Source: Deltaproteobacteria bacterium (GTDB taxonomy: Bacteria; Desulfobacterota; DSM-4660; Desulfatiglandales; Desulfatiglandaceae). Taken from it: 52,153 nucleotides of DNA. The notes under the pieces were generated by a model. The model was not told the DNA's origin. It was given only the letters and a program-made list of their open reading frames with translations, and did not search any database. The position numbers and the translations under genes are program-made. This document shows positions 9,742 through 17,347 of this stretch, in pieces (position 1 is the first letter of the stretch; every line of letters starts with the position of its first letter). The stretch covers positions 1 to 52,153 of the forward strand of contig QMLZ01000003.1 in NCBI GenBank assembly GCA_003646995.1. The letters are read 5' to 3'.

Positions 9742-10214
9742 GGCACAAAGATCTATTGTTGTACTTGGCATCTTCAAAAAGAGGGGCAGTAAGGGTATGC
9801 ATCCGAATGAATGAAGCACCCGAGCCCGCAGAGCTTTTTGCTCGGATGTTCCCCGGGGCCAAAATTTTTCCCGGTGCCGAGGAAAATTCAAACTTAGTGA
9901 AGGCGCTAAAATCTGCCCTCGAGGGAAAGGCTATGGATGAATTGCCTCTCGACGTGAGGCTGACACCCTTTCAGCACGCAGCATACATGGCCATTTCCCG
10001 CATTCCTTATGGTCACACCTTGACATACGGCCAAGTCGCCAAGACCATGGGGCACCCGTCAGCGGCGCGGGCAGTTGGACAGGCGATGAAATCCAACCCC
10101 CTGCCTCTCATATTTCCTTGACACCGCGTGGTGGCCGCCGGTGGACTCGGCGGATTTAGTGGGGGAATAGCGATTAAGAAGTATCTGCTTCGCCTTGAAG
10201 GTATAATAATCTAA
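9699..10214 (+). CDS. ogt: O6-alkylguanine-DNA alkyltransferase, selenocysteine at catalytic position
   Basis: Suicide DNA-repair protein that moves an alkyl group from O6-alkylguanine to its own active residue. Conventional translation stops at the TGA at 10119-10121, exactly where the catalytic Cys of the P-C-H-R-V motif belongs. The same frame then continues with HRVVAAGGLGGFSGG and K-K-Y-L-L-R-L-E, the normal C-terminus of the family, to TAA at 10212. Read with selenocysteine it is 171 residues with Sec141. Before it are the family's Tyr (TYGQVA), the Arg finger (AARAVGQA) and the Asn hinge (NPLPL). A SECIS-like hairpin follows the TGA. A good ribosome site (GAGGAGAG) precedes the ATG. 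A sequencing error or nonsense mutation cannot be excluded from one sequence, but either would have to hit precisely this codon. Confidence 0.85.
10135..10153 (+). promoter_or_regulatory. Candidate bacterial SECIS hairpin in ogt
   Basis: Arms CCGCC (10135-10139) and GGCGG (10149-10153) enclose a loop starting GG (GGTGGACTC). The loop begins about 18 bases after the TGA, within the spacing used by bacterial SelB-dependent selenocysteine insertion. Predicted by eye only. Confidence 0.5.
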
Positions 10215-10284
10215 AGTTAGGCCATTTGCCAGGGTTTCGCTGTTTCAGGCCAAAGCCATAAACTGTACGGGATCCGGCTTTGCC

Positions 10285-11223
10285 TCAGAAGGCGGCCAAG
10301 AATTCCTCTATCCCCTTGAGGTCGCCAACTGGCCAATAATGAACTTCTCTATCCTTGGGCGCAATTTTTTTCACCAATCCTATTAAGACGGTCTTCGGCC
10401 CCACCTCCACGAAATGCACAACCCCCTCTGATAACATCTTCATTACTATATCGTACCACCGCACCGGGCTAACCAGTTGGTTAGCCATGAGATCTTTCAT
10501 AGCGTAAGGATCGCTTTCCTCTTTGGCCGTAGCATTGAAAAGGATTCGAGACTGCGGGGGAGAAAAGCGCACACTTTCCATAAATTCGCGGAATTCATTT
10601 ACAGCTCCCTTCATGAGAGGAGAATGCCACGCTCCGCTAACCTTAAGCGGTATAGCCTTCTTTCCTTTCTCTTTTACCATAACAGTGGCCCTTGATAAGG
10701 CCTGCCTTTCACCAGTAATCACTATTTGCTCGGCAGTATTATGGTTTGCAATGGCTATAGGTCCTTCGCGCGAGGCATCCCTTACAATCGCTTCCACTTC
10801 TTCGATTCCCATTCCCATTACAGCCACCATCCCCCCTGGGTTCGCCTCTGCCTCCCGTTGCATCAGCTCTCCACGCTTGCTTACCAGTCTCAGCGTGTCT
10901 TCTTGGCTCAATACACCAGCCCCGGCAAGGGCTGCATATTCACCTAGGCTGTGGCCGGCGGAGATATCCGGCTTTATGCCAGAGTCATTAAGAATCTGGA
11001 GACAGGCAAGACTCACAACGGAAATGGCGGGTTGAAGATTCTCCGTTATCGTCAACTCCTCCATTGGACCATCGAAACATAGTCTTGATATGGGCTTGCC
11101 ACATATGGAGTCCACTTTCTCAAACAGCTTCCGAACATCCGGAAATCGTTCACAAAGATCCTTCCCCATTCCCACAATCTGGGAACCTTGCCCTGGAAAC
11201 AGAAATGCTATCTTCCCTTGCAT
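10285..11223 (-). CDS. fabD: Malonyl-CoA:ACP transacylase
   Basis: 312-residue enzyme that loads malonyl units from CoA onto acyl carrier protein for fatty-acid synthesis. It starts with the FPGQGSQ oxyanion segment, has the nucleophile Ser in GHSLGEYAAL (near residue 91) and the catalytic His in the SGAWHSPLM region (near 200), and is full length. A ribosome site (GGAGGAG) precedes the ATG. It is isolated from other fab genes in this window and converges with the alkyltransferase gene, with only 70 bases between the two stops. Confidence 0.95.
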   Translation of the reverse strand: MQGKIAFLFPGQGSQIVGMGKDLCERFPDVRKLFEKVDSICGKPISRLCFDGPMEELTITENLQPAISVVSLACLQILNDSGIKPDISAGHSLGEYAALAGAGVLSQEDTLRLVSKRGELMQREAEANPGGMVAVMGMGIEEVEAIVRDASREGPIAIANHNTAEQIVITGERQALSRATVMVKEKGKKAIPLKVSGAWHSPLMKGAVNEFREFMESVRFSPPQSRILFNATAKEESDPYAMKDLMANQLVSPVRWYDIVMKMLSEGVVHFVEVGPKTVLIGLVKKIAPKDREVHYWPVGDLKGIEEFLAAF

Positions 11224-11336
11224 AAAGATCTCCTCCGTTGCTCAATCTTGTCTACCTAATAGTCAAATTAGCCTGATATGGCAATAAAAATAGGATAATT
11301 TGTCAGACGTGGAAAAGAAGTGAAAGAAAGATTCCC

Positions 11337-11885
11337 TTAGACCTCTTGCGGCTCTCCCACCTTTTGTTTGAAGAGTTGATCCAGGGCGATTTCATATTCT
11401 CTGGTGCCAGGTATCAGGGAGCGATTCCTGGCCAGCTGCGCCATAACTTCTTCCTCAGCCTTTTCAAACTGAACGTTGATCTTGCTGATGACATCATTGA
11501 TGACTTTGTATATCTCTTCGTCGGTGCCATAGACGTCTATCACATTGGGATCATTTATCAGCACCTCCATTACATACTGGGTCATGTACAGAGAGTATGG
11601 GTTAGGCCTGGGAACAAGATTTCTTATGGGAGCAATAAAGTATTTAAAATCGAACTCAGAACTCTTGAGCGCCTTTTTCAGTCCTTGCAGAACCAGCTCG
11701 CTGACTGCAGCCGGATTATCAGTTTCAATTATCTTGTTCATCAAAAGGGCTTGGGTAAGCTTGTTATGGATCTCATTCAACTTAAACTTAAAAAATCGGT
11801 CGCGTTGAAACGCTTGTTGTCGTTCCTTCCTCTCCAACCGATTAATCAGCTTATCCTGAACCCTCCCGCTGTCAAATCTTCTCAT
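11337..11885 (-). CDS. Hypothetical helical protein
   Basis: 182 residues with no signal peptide, membrane segment or cysteine. It is rich in charged residues and predicted-looking helices, with a basic N-terminus (RLERKERQQ) and an acidic C-terminal half. A central proline-rich stretch (PIRNLVPRPNPYSLY, near residue 90) is distinctive and may be conserved. I do not recognise a family. It lies 60 bases downstream of the FmdB-type gene on the same strand, with a 12-bp hairpin between them. The ribosome site is weak. Function unknown. Confidence 0.6.
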   Translation of the reverse strand: MRRFDSGRVQDKLINRLERKERQQAFQRDRFFKFKLNEIHNKLTQALLMNKIIETDNPAAVSELVLQGLKKALKSSEFDFKYFIAPIRNLVPRPNPYSLYMTQYVMEVLINDPNVIDVYGTDEEIYKVINDVISKINVQFEKAEEEVMAQLARNRSLIPGTREYEIALDQLFKQKVGEPQEV

Positions 11886-11907
11886 ACCTATTCCGTAACC
11901 AGTTTGC

Positions 11908-11938
11908 GCGGTGACACCCCTCCTGGGGGTATCACCGC
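11908..11938 (-). repeat. Strong inverted repeat between two genes
   Basis: Arms GCGGTGA and TCACCGC pair perfectly and continue past one mismatch with A-C-C-C-C/G-G-G-G-T, giving about 12 pairs. No T-run follows on the minus strand, so it is not a classical terminator. It may be an RNA-processing or attenuation hairpin between the FmdB-type gene and its downstream neighbour. Confidence 0.55.
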
Positions 11939-11944
11939 TGTGAG

Positions 11945-12217
11945 CTAAGAATCTTTCCCGCCTGTCTTATCCTTCTTTTTTTCAGACGCTGAGACCTGTT
12001 TTTTGTCTTCTTTTGACTTTGAAGTTGTGCTTGTTGACCTAGACCCATAATCGGTCACATACCAACCACTGCCTTTAAGGTGAAAGGTACTGTGTGAAAT
12101 CAGCTTTCTCATTTTCCCACCACAAACCTCGCATTTCTCCAGCGGGGGATCTGAAAATTTTTGCCAGGCTTCTGTCTGATGACCACATTTAGTGCATTCA
12201 TATTCATATATAGGCAT
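11945..12217 (-). CDS. FmdB-type zinc-ribbon protein
   Basis: 90-residue protein that starts MPIYEYEC, the hallmark of the FmdB/CxxC_CxxC_SSSS putative regulatory family. Two Cys pairs (CTKC near residues 8-11, CEVC near 29-32) form a zinc ribbon. The tail after residue 60 is a low-complexity Ser/Thr/Lys/Asp region, probably disordered. Start 12217 was chosen over an upstream ATG three codons earlier because GGGAGGTG lies at proper spacing. The family's role is poorly defined; members accompany amidase and formamidase genes or stand alone. Confidence 0.85.
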   Translation of the reverse strand: MPIYEYECTKCGHQTEAWQKFSDPPLEKCEVCGGKMRKLISHSTFHLKGSGWYVTDYGSRSTSTTSKSKEDKKQVSASEKKKDKTGGKDS

Positions 12218-12294
12218 TCCTCGCACCTCCCTACATCAAGCAGCCTCTAATGTTTTATTCAACACCCTACCACAGGATGAATACTTACGGTCAC

Positions 12295-12843
12295 TTAGTT
12301 TGTCTGGGCTCCCAACCCGACTCTACAAACCCTGTGCCCTTCGTAGCAGCCCAAAACATAATCTAGATCTCTTATCGGCACTTTTCGTAAGATCCGGTAA
12401 GTCAGTTCATGGACCCGCTTTTCTTCCTCTTCTTTTACCTCTGCAGCCACATCAAAGCGCTGTATAAAACTACTGAAACGTACAATGTGAATAAGCTCAT
12501 GTGTAAATATGTAAAGCATCAGGGGCAGCAGTCTGAGCCTTCGGTCCCCTGCTATGGCTGAAAGTATCTTTTCATCTTCCAGAAGGATAAAATAGTAGTC
12601 TTTTCCTCTTACCCTCGGCCACAGCAATTCTCCTGCATTTAACCCTTTGTTCAAAATAGCAAAAACATCTTGAGGCACCGCTAAATGCTGCCACGCGGCC
12701 TTAGGTTTCACATCATAGGGATGACGTCTCCACTGGCCCGACGAGAACTTATAATAATCGGAAATTATCTCCTCGGCAATCCACAATGCCTCACTAACAG
12801 TGGCCATCTCTTGATGTGAAAAAGACCATAGTTCCATGTTCAA
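12295..12843 (-). CDS. Putative HExxH metal-dependent protein
   Basis: 182-residue protein without signal peptide. Residues near 115-119 read HELIH in a hydrophobic helix (YIFTHELIHIVRF), the zinc-binding and catalytic motif of zincin metallopeptidases. A Glu-rich helix about 20 residues later (KEEEEKRVHELTYRIL) could supply the third ligand, as in minimal gluzincins. The rest is unrecognised. A good promoter (12862-12889) lies directly upstream, after the tRNA gene. Peptidase activity is an inference from the motif. Confidence 0.65.
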   Translation of the reverse strand: MNMELWSFSHQEMATVSEALWIAEEIISDYYKFSSGQWRRHPYDVKPKAAWQHLAVPQDVFAILNKGLNAGELLWPRVRGKDYYFILLEDEKILSAIAGDRRLRLLPLMLYIFTHELIHIVRFSSFIQRFDVAAEVKEEEEKRVHELTYRILRKVPIRDLDYVLGCYEGHRVCRVGLGAQTN

Positions 12844-12861
12844 AGACCTTGGCTCGGGAAA

Positions 12862-12889
12862 AAGATAGGAGCTAAGTCAGGAATGTCAA
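12862..12889 (-). promoter_or_regulatory. Sigma-70-type promoter
   Basis: On the minus strand TTGACA (12889-12884) and TATCTT (12867-12862) are separated by 16 bases. It lies between the tRNA gene and the HExxH protein, and would start transcription about 12 bases before that ATG. Confidence 0.55.
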
Positions 12890-12900
12890 TGGAAAAAATG

Positions 12901-12977
12901 TGGTGGCGGTGACTGGACTCGAACCAGTGACTCTGCGGATATGAGCCGCATGCTCTGACCAACTGAGCTACACCGCC
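12901..12977 (-). tRNA. tRNA-Met (CAU)
   Basis: A complete 77-base cloverleaf can be drawn. The acceptor stem is GGCGGTG/CACCGCC, followed by a D arm GCTC...GAGC, an anticodon stem TGCGG/CCGCA with loop CTCATAT, a T arm ACTGG-TTCGAGT-CCAGT and an encoded CCA end. The anticodon CAU is complementary to 12941-12943. The acceptor lacks the 1-72 mismatch of initiator tRNA. Elongator Met is most likely, although CAU is also used by the lysidine-modified Ile tRNA. Confidence 0.93.
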
Positions 12978-12993
12978 ACAACCATAAATTTAT

Positions 12994-13021
12994 AGTTTAT
13001 CTAATCTGCCCTCAATGTCAA
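12994..13021 (-). promoter_or_regulatory. Probable promoter of the tRNA gene
   Basis: A minus-strand TTGACA (13021-13016) and a weaker TAAACT (12999-12994) with 16-base spacing lie just upstream of the tRNA 5' end. Predicted initiation is about 10 bases before the mature tRNA. Confidence 0.4.
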
Positions 13022-13384
13022 TAGAAAAGCCATTCCAGCCTATCCCAGATCTGCCTAGGCCCAAGTTCTCCTGCCGCGTCAAAAGCGCCATACTGTGGCG
13101 CATTCGATACGGCCCATGTGGCTAACAGGTTACACCTTGCAATTGCTGGATATTGGTAATAAGTTGAAATAACAGGCTTTTTTATTTTAAACATCCCTGG
13201 CACGTAAATTGCGTAAATACATCTTAGATCTGGGGTGTTCGTTATACCGTATTTGGGGGATTCTCCATTATCTTAGGAGAAAAGAGGAAAGATTTAATTT
13301 TGGTAGACGGCACTTCCGGATCTTTTTTGTTAAGGGGCAGGCAATGCCTGCCCCTTTTCTCTGACAACCATTACGAGCAGCAAA
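13022..13384. other. Intergenic region between tRNA and etfA
   Basis: No gene is supported in these 360 bases. It contains a short inverted repeat TTCTCC/GGAGAA (13261-13281) and the GC-rich hairpin at 13332-13358. The one minus-strand frame of about 60 codons has no ribosome site. Confidence 0.4.
13332..13358. terminator. Hairpin terminator beyond etfA
   Basis: GGGGCAGGC and GCCTGCCCC are perfect 9-base arms around a 3-base loop, with AA before and TTTT after on the plus strand. It lies 27 bases past the etfA stop. The T-run is better on the plus strand, but the location favours ending the minus-strand fadR-etfBA transcript. Confidence 0.6.
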
Positions 13385-14368
13385 TTAGAGGTACTTTTTT
13401 ACTTCCTCGGTCAGGGCAGGAACCACTTCAAATAAATCTCCCACAACACCGTAGTCTGCCTTTTGAAAGATAGGTGCATCGGGATCCTTATTGATCGCCA
13501 CAATGATCTTGGATGTACCCATTCCAGCCAAATGTTGAATCGCACCGGAGATTCCGCAGGCTATATACAGGTTAGGGGAGACCACCTTACCTGTTTGTCC
13601 CACTTGGTCAGAGTGAGGTCTCCATCCAGCATCGACCGCCGCACGGCTCGCTCCTACTGCAGCCCCTATCAGGTCTGCAAGCTCTTCCAAAATCTTGTAG
13701 TTTTCAGGGCCTTTCATTCCACGGCCGCCTGATACTATCTTGTCTGCCTCCGTAAGCTCTATCCTTCCACTCTCATCCTTCATTACTTCCACGACCTTGG
13801 TTTTCAGCACATCGTCTGAAAGCTGCAAGCTGGCATCGATGATTTCAGCAGTTCTCGAAGTGTCCGGCTCATTTACCGCCATAACATTTGGTCTTGCAGT
13901 GGCCATATTCGGCCAGCTGTTTTCAAAGGCCACCTTGGCATAAGCCTTTCCTGCATAGATAGGCCTAATGGCTATAAAATTACCGTCTTCTACCTTAAAG
14001 GCCGTGCAATCTTGGGCCATGGCCACACCTAGTCTCGCTGACAACCTCGCTGATAGATCTTTTCCTTGTGCTGAGGCACCCATTAACAGCACCGCAGGAT
14101 CATTCTCCTTGACCAACTGTGCGATTACCTCAGTGTATGCATCGGTAGTATAAGGATCCAATTTTGGGTCATCTGCCACGATTACTTTATGCGCCCCATA
14201 ATGAGCCAGCTCTGCAGCCTTTTCCTTTATATTGGAACCCAGCAAGACAGCAGTGAGCTCCTGGCCAAGGGCATCAGCAATCCTCCGCCCTTCACTTACA
14301 ACCTCATACGTAACCTTGCGCAGTTCTCCATCTCTTTGTTCTGCAATCGCCCATACTCCTTGTGCCAT
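13385..14368 (-). CDS. etfA: Electron transfer flavoprotein alpha subunit
   Basis: 327-residue FAD-binding subunit that, with EtfB, takes electrons from acyl-CoA dehydrogenases. The C-terminal FAD domain carries SGGRG (near residue 210), GASRAAVDAGW, QVGQTGK and the GISGAIQHLAGM segment; the N-terminal domain is the usual nucleotide-binding-like fold. It is full length. It is the last gene of fadR-etfB-etfA, 83 bases after etfB. Next to a fatty-acid regulator it most likely serves beta-oxidation. Nothing in the sequence by itself proves a bifurcating type. Confidence 0.95.
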   Translation of the reverse strand: MAQGVWAIAEQRDGELRKVTYEVVSEGRRIADALGQELTAVLLGSNIKEKAAELAHYGAHKVIVADDPKLDPYTTDAYTEVIAQLVKENDPAVLLMGASAQGKDLSARLSARLGVAMAQDCTAFKVEDGNFIAIRPIYAGKAYAKVAFENSWPNMATARPNVMAVNEPDTSRTAEIIDASLQLSDDVLKTKVVEVMKDESGRIELTEADKIVSGGRGMKGPENYKILEELADLIGAAVGASRAAVDAGWRPHSDQVGQTGKVVSPNLYIACGISGAIQHLAGMGTSKIIVAINKDPDAPIFQKADYGVVGDLFEVVPALTEEVKKYL

Positions 14369-14451
14369 TTTATCACTCCTTATGCAAAAGTTTGTCTTTG
14401 CTTATTATCATGCCTGAGTATTGAGTTTCGTTGACCATCCGAGGCTAAGCC

Positions 14452-15246
14452 TTACAACACTTTCGCCTCTTCATGAAGCAACCTCGCCAACTCTGCAGCC
14501 TTTTCCTGTGGGGTTTCACCTTCAATGATCTTGCCCGGCTTCCTTTCAGGTGGCGGAGTAAGCTCCACGATCTTCAGCTTCCTTGCCGCTTCGCCGAACT
14601 CCCCTGCATCAAGCCCCAGGTCCGCAAGGCTCTTCTCCTCCAAAGGTTTCTTCTTGGCTTTCATGATGCCAGGTAGGGATGCATACCTGGGCTCATTAAG
14701 GCCCTTTTGGGCCGTTATCAGAACCGGAAGACTTGACTCTATCACGAGCGTCTGCCCTTCAACCGGCCTGTGCACCTTAACTGTGCTCTGATCCTCGGCG
14801 ATTTCGACCTTTATGCCCAGGGAAATGTGAGGGATGCCCAGGAACTCCGCCACACTTGCACCTACAAGACCCAAGTCGTCATCTATACCTCTTTGACCAG
14901 TAAAGATTATATCATATTCAAGATCTTTGATAGCCGCAGCAAGGGCCTTGGCTGTAGCCAGGGAGTCACTTCCTTCAAGGGCTTCGTCAGTGATCAAGAT
15001 CCCCTTATCGGCCCCCATGGCCAAGGCGGTTCGGATCGCCTCGGTAACCCTTTTTGGGCCCAAGCCTACTATTGTCACCTCGCCGCCGAATTTCTCCTTT
15101 ATGCGCAATGCTTCCTCTACACCAAACTCATCATAGGGATTCATTATCCATTTGATGTCATCCTCGACGATTGACTTTCCATCCGGAGCGATTTTTATTT
15201 GTGTCTCCGTATCAGGTACCTGTTTTAAGCAAACTATGATATTCAC
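14452..15246 (-). CDS. etfB: Electron transfer flavoprotein beta subunit
   Basis: 264-residue partner of EtfA. It begins MNIIVCLKQVPDTE, the standard start of the family, and contains the AMP/FAD-binding region (GQRGIDDDLGLVGASVAEFLG, given here as residues about 117-137) and the recognition-loop region near the RYASLPGIMKAKKK stretch. Full length, with a GGAGGAG ribosome site. It lies 22 bases after the TetR regulator and before etfA, forming one operon. Confidence 0.95.
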   Translation of the reverse strand: MNIIVCLKQVPDTETQIKIAPDGKSIVEDDIKWIMNPYDEFGVEEALRIKEKFGGEVTIVGLGPKRVTEAIRTALAMGADKGILITDEALEGSDSLATAKALAAAIKDLEYDIIFTGQRGIDDDLGLVGASVAEFLGIPHISLGIKVEIAEDQSTVKVHRPVEGQTLVIESSLPVLITAQKGLNEPRYASLPGIMKAKKKPLEEKSLADLGLDAGEFGEAARKLKIVELTPPPERKPGKIIEGETPQEKAAELARLLHEEAKVL

Positions 15247-15268
15247 TTTTCTCCTCCTTTCGTGAGCG

Positions 15269-15892
15269 TTACTTGGTTTGACCTGGGAGCATGTCCTGGG
15301 CCGGTGCCTTCATACCCTCCAGGAAATACTGACTGATTTGGAAAGCAGCAGTCTTAATATCATAATCCTTTCTAGATGACAACACCCAAAACCTCGACAT
15401 CTCATCCAACGCACCAAAAAAGGCCCTTTTTGCTATTCCTGGCACTACGTCTGACCTAAACAGGCCTTTTTCTTGTCCTTCACGAATTATCCCAGCGATG
15501 ATGTCGAGGTACTTAGCAAATTGCTCGTTTTTGTATTCCTTTATAAATTTACTGCTTTGGCGAAGTTCGACCTGGATGATCTCCGCCATACTCTGGTTTT
15601 CTTCCACCAGTCTTAAGTGAGTCAAAGCAAAGGTCCTGAGCTTCTCCGCAGGATCATCAAGGGCTGAAAGCTTGGCCTCCATGTTCTCTAAAACCAGCCT
15701 CATTTGTTCCTCGAAAAGGGATATAAGAATATCATCCTTGTTTTCGAAATATATGTATATGGTACCGTCGGCCACTCCTGCTTCCCTTGCAATATCAGCG
15801 ACCCTTGATTGAAAGAAGCCCTTTTCGGCAAAGACCTTTGTTGCCGCCTCTATAATACGCAAGTACTTCTCACTGTCCCTTTTTTTTGCCAT
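15269..15892 (-). CDS. fadR: TetR-family regulator, FadR-like
   Basis: About 207 residues from the ATG at 15892; an upstream in-frame GTG (15910) would add six residues, and neither has a strong ribosome site. The N-terminal helix-turn-helix (residues 10-55, with VADIAREAGVADGTIYIYFENKDD, about residues 31-54) is typical TetR. The C-terminal half resembles FadR-type ligand domains that sense long-chain acyl-CoA. It heads the operon with etfB and etfA, and a palindrome matching the Bacillus FadR operator sits over its predicted start site, so autorepression relieved by acyl-CoA is likely. Confidence 0.85.
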   Translation of the reverse strand: MAKKRDSEKYLRIIEAATKVFAEKGFFQSRVADIAREAGVADGTIYIYFENKDDILISLFEEQMRLVLENMEAKLSALDDPAEKLRTFALTHLRLVEENQSMAEIIQVELRQSSKFIKEYKNEQFAKYLDIIAGIIREGQEKGLFRSDVVPGIAKRAFFGALDEMSRFWVLSSRKDYDIKTAAFQISQYFLEGMKAPAQDMLPGQTK

Positions 15893-15914
15893 TTGCAGTC
15901 CGATTCCCACTTTA

Positions 15915-15932
15915 TGAATGATTATTCATTCA
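15915..15932. promoter_or_regulatory. FadR-type operator
   Basis: An 18-base palindrome with perfect 7-base arms, TGAATGA and TCATTCA, around a 4-base spacer. Read on the minus strand it fits the Bacillus subtilis FadR consensus as I remember it (TGAATGA, then M-T-A-N, then TCATTCA). It overlaps the expected transcription start of fadR-etfBA. Confidence 0.75.
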
Positions 15933-15936
15933 AAAG

Positions 15937-15965
15937 TTTTTAACACTGAAGAGGCCTCAAGTCAA
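15937..15965 (-). promoter_or_regulatory. Promoter of fadR-etfBA
   Basis: Minus-strand TTGACT (15965-15960) and TAAAAA (15942-15937) with 17-base spacing place the start site inside the FadR-like operator. Confidence 0.45.
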
Positions 15966-16009
15966 GCTTTGTAGGCTCTTGCTTGCAAAAAAAACCATGG
16001 TATTATATC

Positions 16010-16039
16010 TTGACAATTAAAGGGGGAATAAATTAGATT
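16010..16039 (+). promoter_or_regulatory. Promoter of the liv/acyl-CoA ligase operon
   Basis: TTGACA (16010-16015) and TTAGAT/TAGATT (16033-16039) with 17-18 base spacing, about 100 bases upstream of the binding-protein gene. Confidence 0.5.
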
Positions 16040-16141
16040 CCTTCAGTCTATCCCACTACGAAAGGCTGGTGATAAACTGGTAAGTATCGTGAGGTTAAGG
16101 GCTAATTGGGCATAAACATTATTGGATAAGGAGGAGGCGTC

Positions 16142-17347
16142 ATGCGGAAATTCTTAATTTCGGCAACGGCACTTGTATTTGTCATCTCTTTCATGGTTTT
16201 TGGCCTGGGCCCGGCTCATGCTAAAACCATTAAGGTAGGAGCAGTAATCAATCTGACCGGGCCTGCATCCACATGGGGCCAATTTCATGCAAAGGGCATG
16301 AAAGATTACATGAGGTACGTTAATGAGGTCAAGGGTGGTGTTGCCGGAAACAAGATCGCTCTTACCATAGTGGACCACGGGTACAAGGTTCCTGAAGCCA
16401 TCAAGTATGTAAAGAAATTCTGTACCCAGGACAAGATGGACATGATTGCCACCTGGGATGCGGGCTCAGGAATCATGTGCAAGCCCATATTCCAGAAATA
16501 TAAGGTGCCCGACATCAACTTTTCTACTTACCAAGGCTTCCTCAAAGCTCCTATTGATTACGCATACCTGCCTTTCGGCAGCTACATAATGGATAGTTAC
16601 GCCCTTCTGGAATACATCAAGAATATCCACAAGGGATCCGGAGCTCCTAAAGTGGGACTTCTCACCTACAACAATGCTTACGGGAAGTACATTCACAGCC
16701 CGTGCAAGGCCTATGCTGCAAAACACAACATCAATATTGTTGGCATTGAGGAATTTCCTCCCAAGACCCTGGATCTCAACACGGAGCTTTTGCGGCTTAA
16801 GCAAAAGGGAGCCCAGTACATCGTTGTGCAAATGCTGCCCTCAGCAATCATCATGGCCCTTCAATCGGCAGACAGGGTAAATTACAAGGTTCCTTTCTTT
16901 GGTACATGGACATCAACTGACCCCGATTTCTTCCGTCGCGGAAAGGGTCTTATCAGGGATCGTGTTTTCATGCAGTTTCCTGGCTGCCTGCCTGCCGACA
17001 ACAACGCAGGATACAAGCTGCTCAAGACCCTCTGGGATAGCTACAAGACTGTCAGCTCCTTTGATTCATCTTACTGGGAAGGCGTAGTCATTGCAGCCAT
17101 TATGGTGAGGGGGTTCGAGAGGGCGCACGAAAAATTTGGCAAGGTCAACAACATAACCATAAACCAAGCCCTGCAGACCTTTAGAAATGAAGACTTCGGA
17201 GGCCTTGTCCCACCTGTGACTTACACCAATACTGATCACAGTGCCTCTTTTAAGGCAAGGATAGTGCAAATTCATGAGGATGGGACCTACACCCCCTTGA
17301 CCAACTTCTGGGAACCAGGGAAAGAAAAGGTACAAATAATTCGATGA
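16142..17347 (+). CDS. livK: Branched-chain-type ABC transporter binding protein
   Basis: 401-residue periplasmic solute receptor of the Leu/Ile/Val-binding (type I fold) family. The signal peptide ends near residue 27 (AHA-KT). Mature domain starts IKVGAVINLTGPASTWG, the family's N-terminal strand and loop. A GGAGGAGG ribosome site precedes the start. It is the first gene of livKG-ligase-livHMF, and its stop overlaps livG by the ATGA arrangement. The embedded acyl-CoA ligase suggests a carboxylic acid substrate rather than an amino acid, but the ligand cannot be read from sequence. Confidence 0.9.
   Translation: MRKFLISATALVFVISFMVFGLGPAHAKTIKVGAVINLTGPASTWGQFHAKGMKDYMRYVNEVKGGVAGNKIALTIVDHGYKVPEAIKYVKKFCTQDKMDMIATWDAGSGIMCKPIFQKYKVPDINFSTYQGFLKAPIDYAYLPFGSYIMDSYALLEYIKNIHKGSGAPKVGLLTYNNAYGKYIHSPCKAYAAKHNINIVGIEEFPPKTLDLNTELLRLKQKGAQYIVVQMLPSAIIMALQSADRVNYKVPFFGTWTSTDPDFFRRGKGLIRDRVFMQFPGCLPADNNAGYKLLKTLWDSYKTVSSFDSSYWEGVVIAAIMVRGFERAHEKFGKVNNITINQALQTFRNEDFGGLVPPVTYTNTDHSASFKARIVQIHEDGTYTPLTNFWEPGKEKVQIIR

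Noticed and set aside
9699..10121. Truncated alkyltransferase pseudogene
   Set aside because: The downstream frame keeps the full family C-terminus with no shift or further stop, and the interrupting codon is the catalytic Cys position.
10222..10275. CAAAGCC/GGCTTTG inverted repeat between ogt and fabD as a terminator
   Set aside because: The loop is about 20 bases and there is no T-run, so the support is too weak.
12901..12977. tRNA-Ile with lysidine-modified CAU anticodon
   Set aside because: The anticodon is compatible, but the acceptor and anticodon arms look more like elongator tRNA-Met. Not excluded without tilS-determinant analysis.
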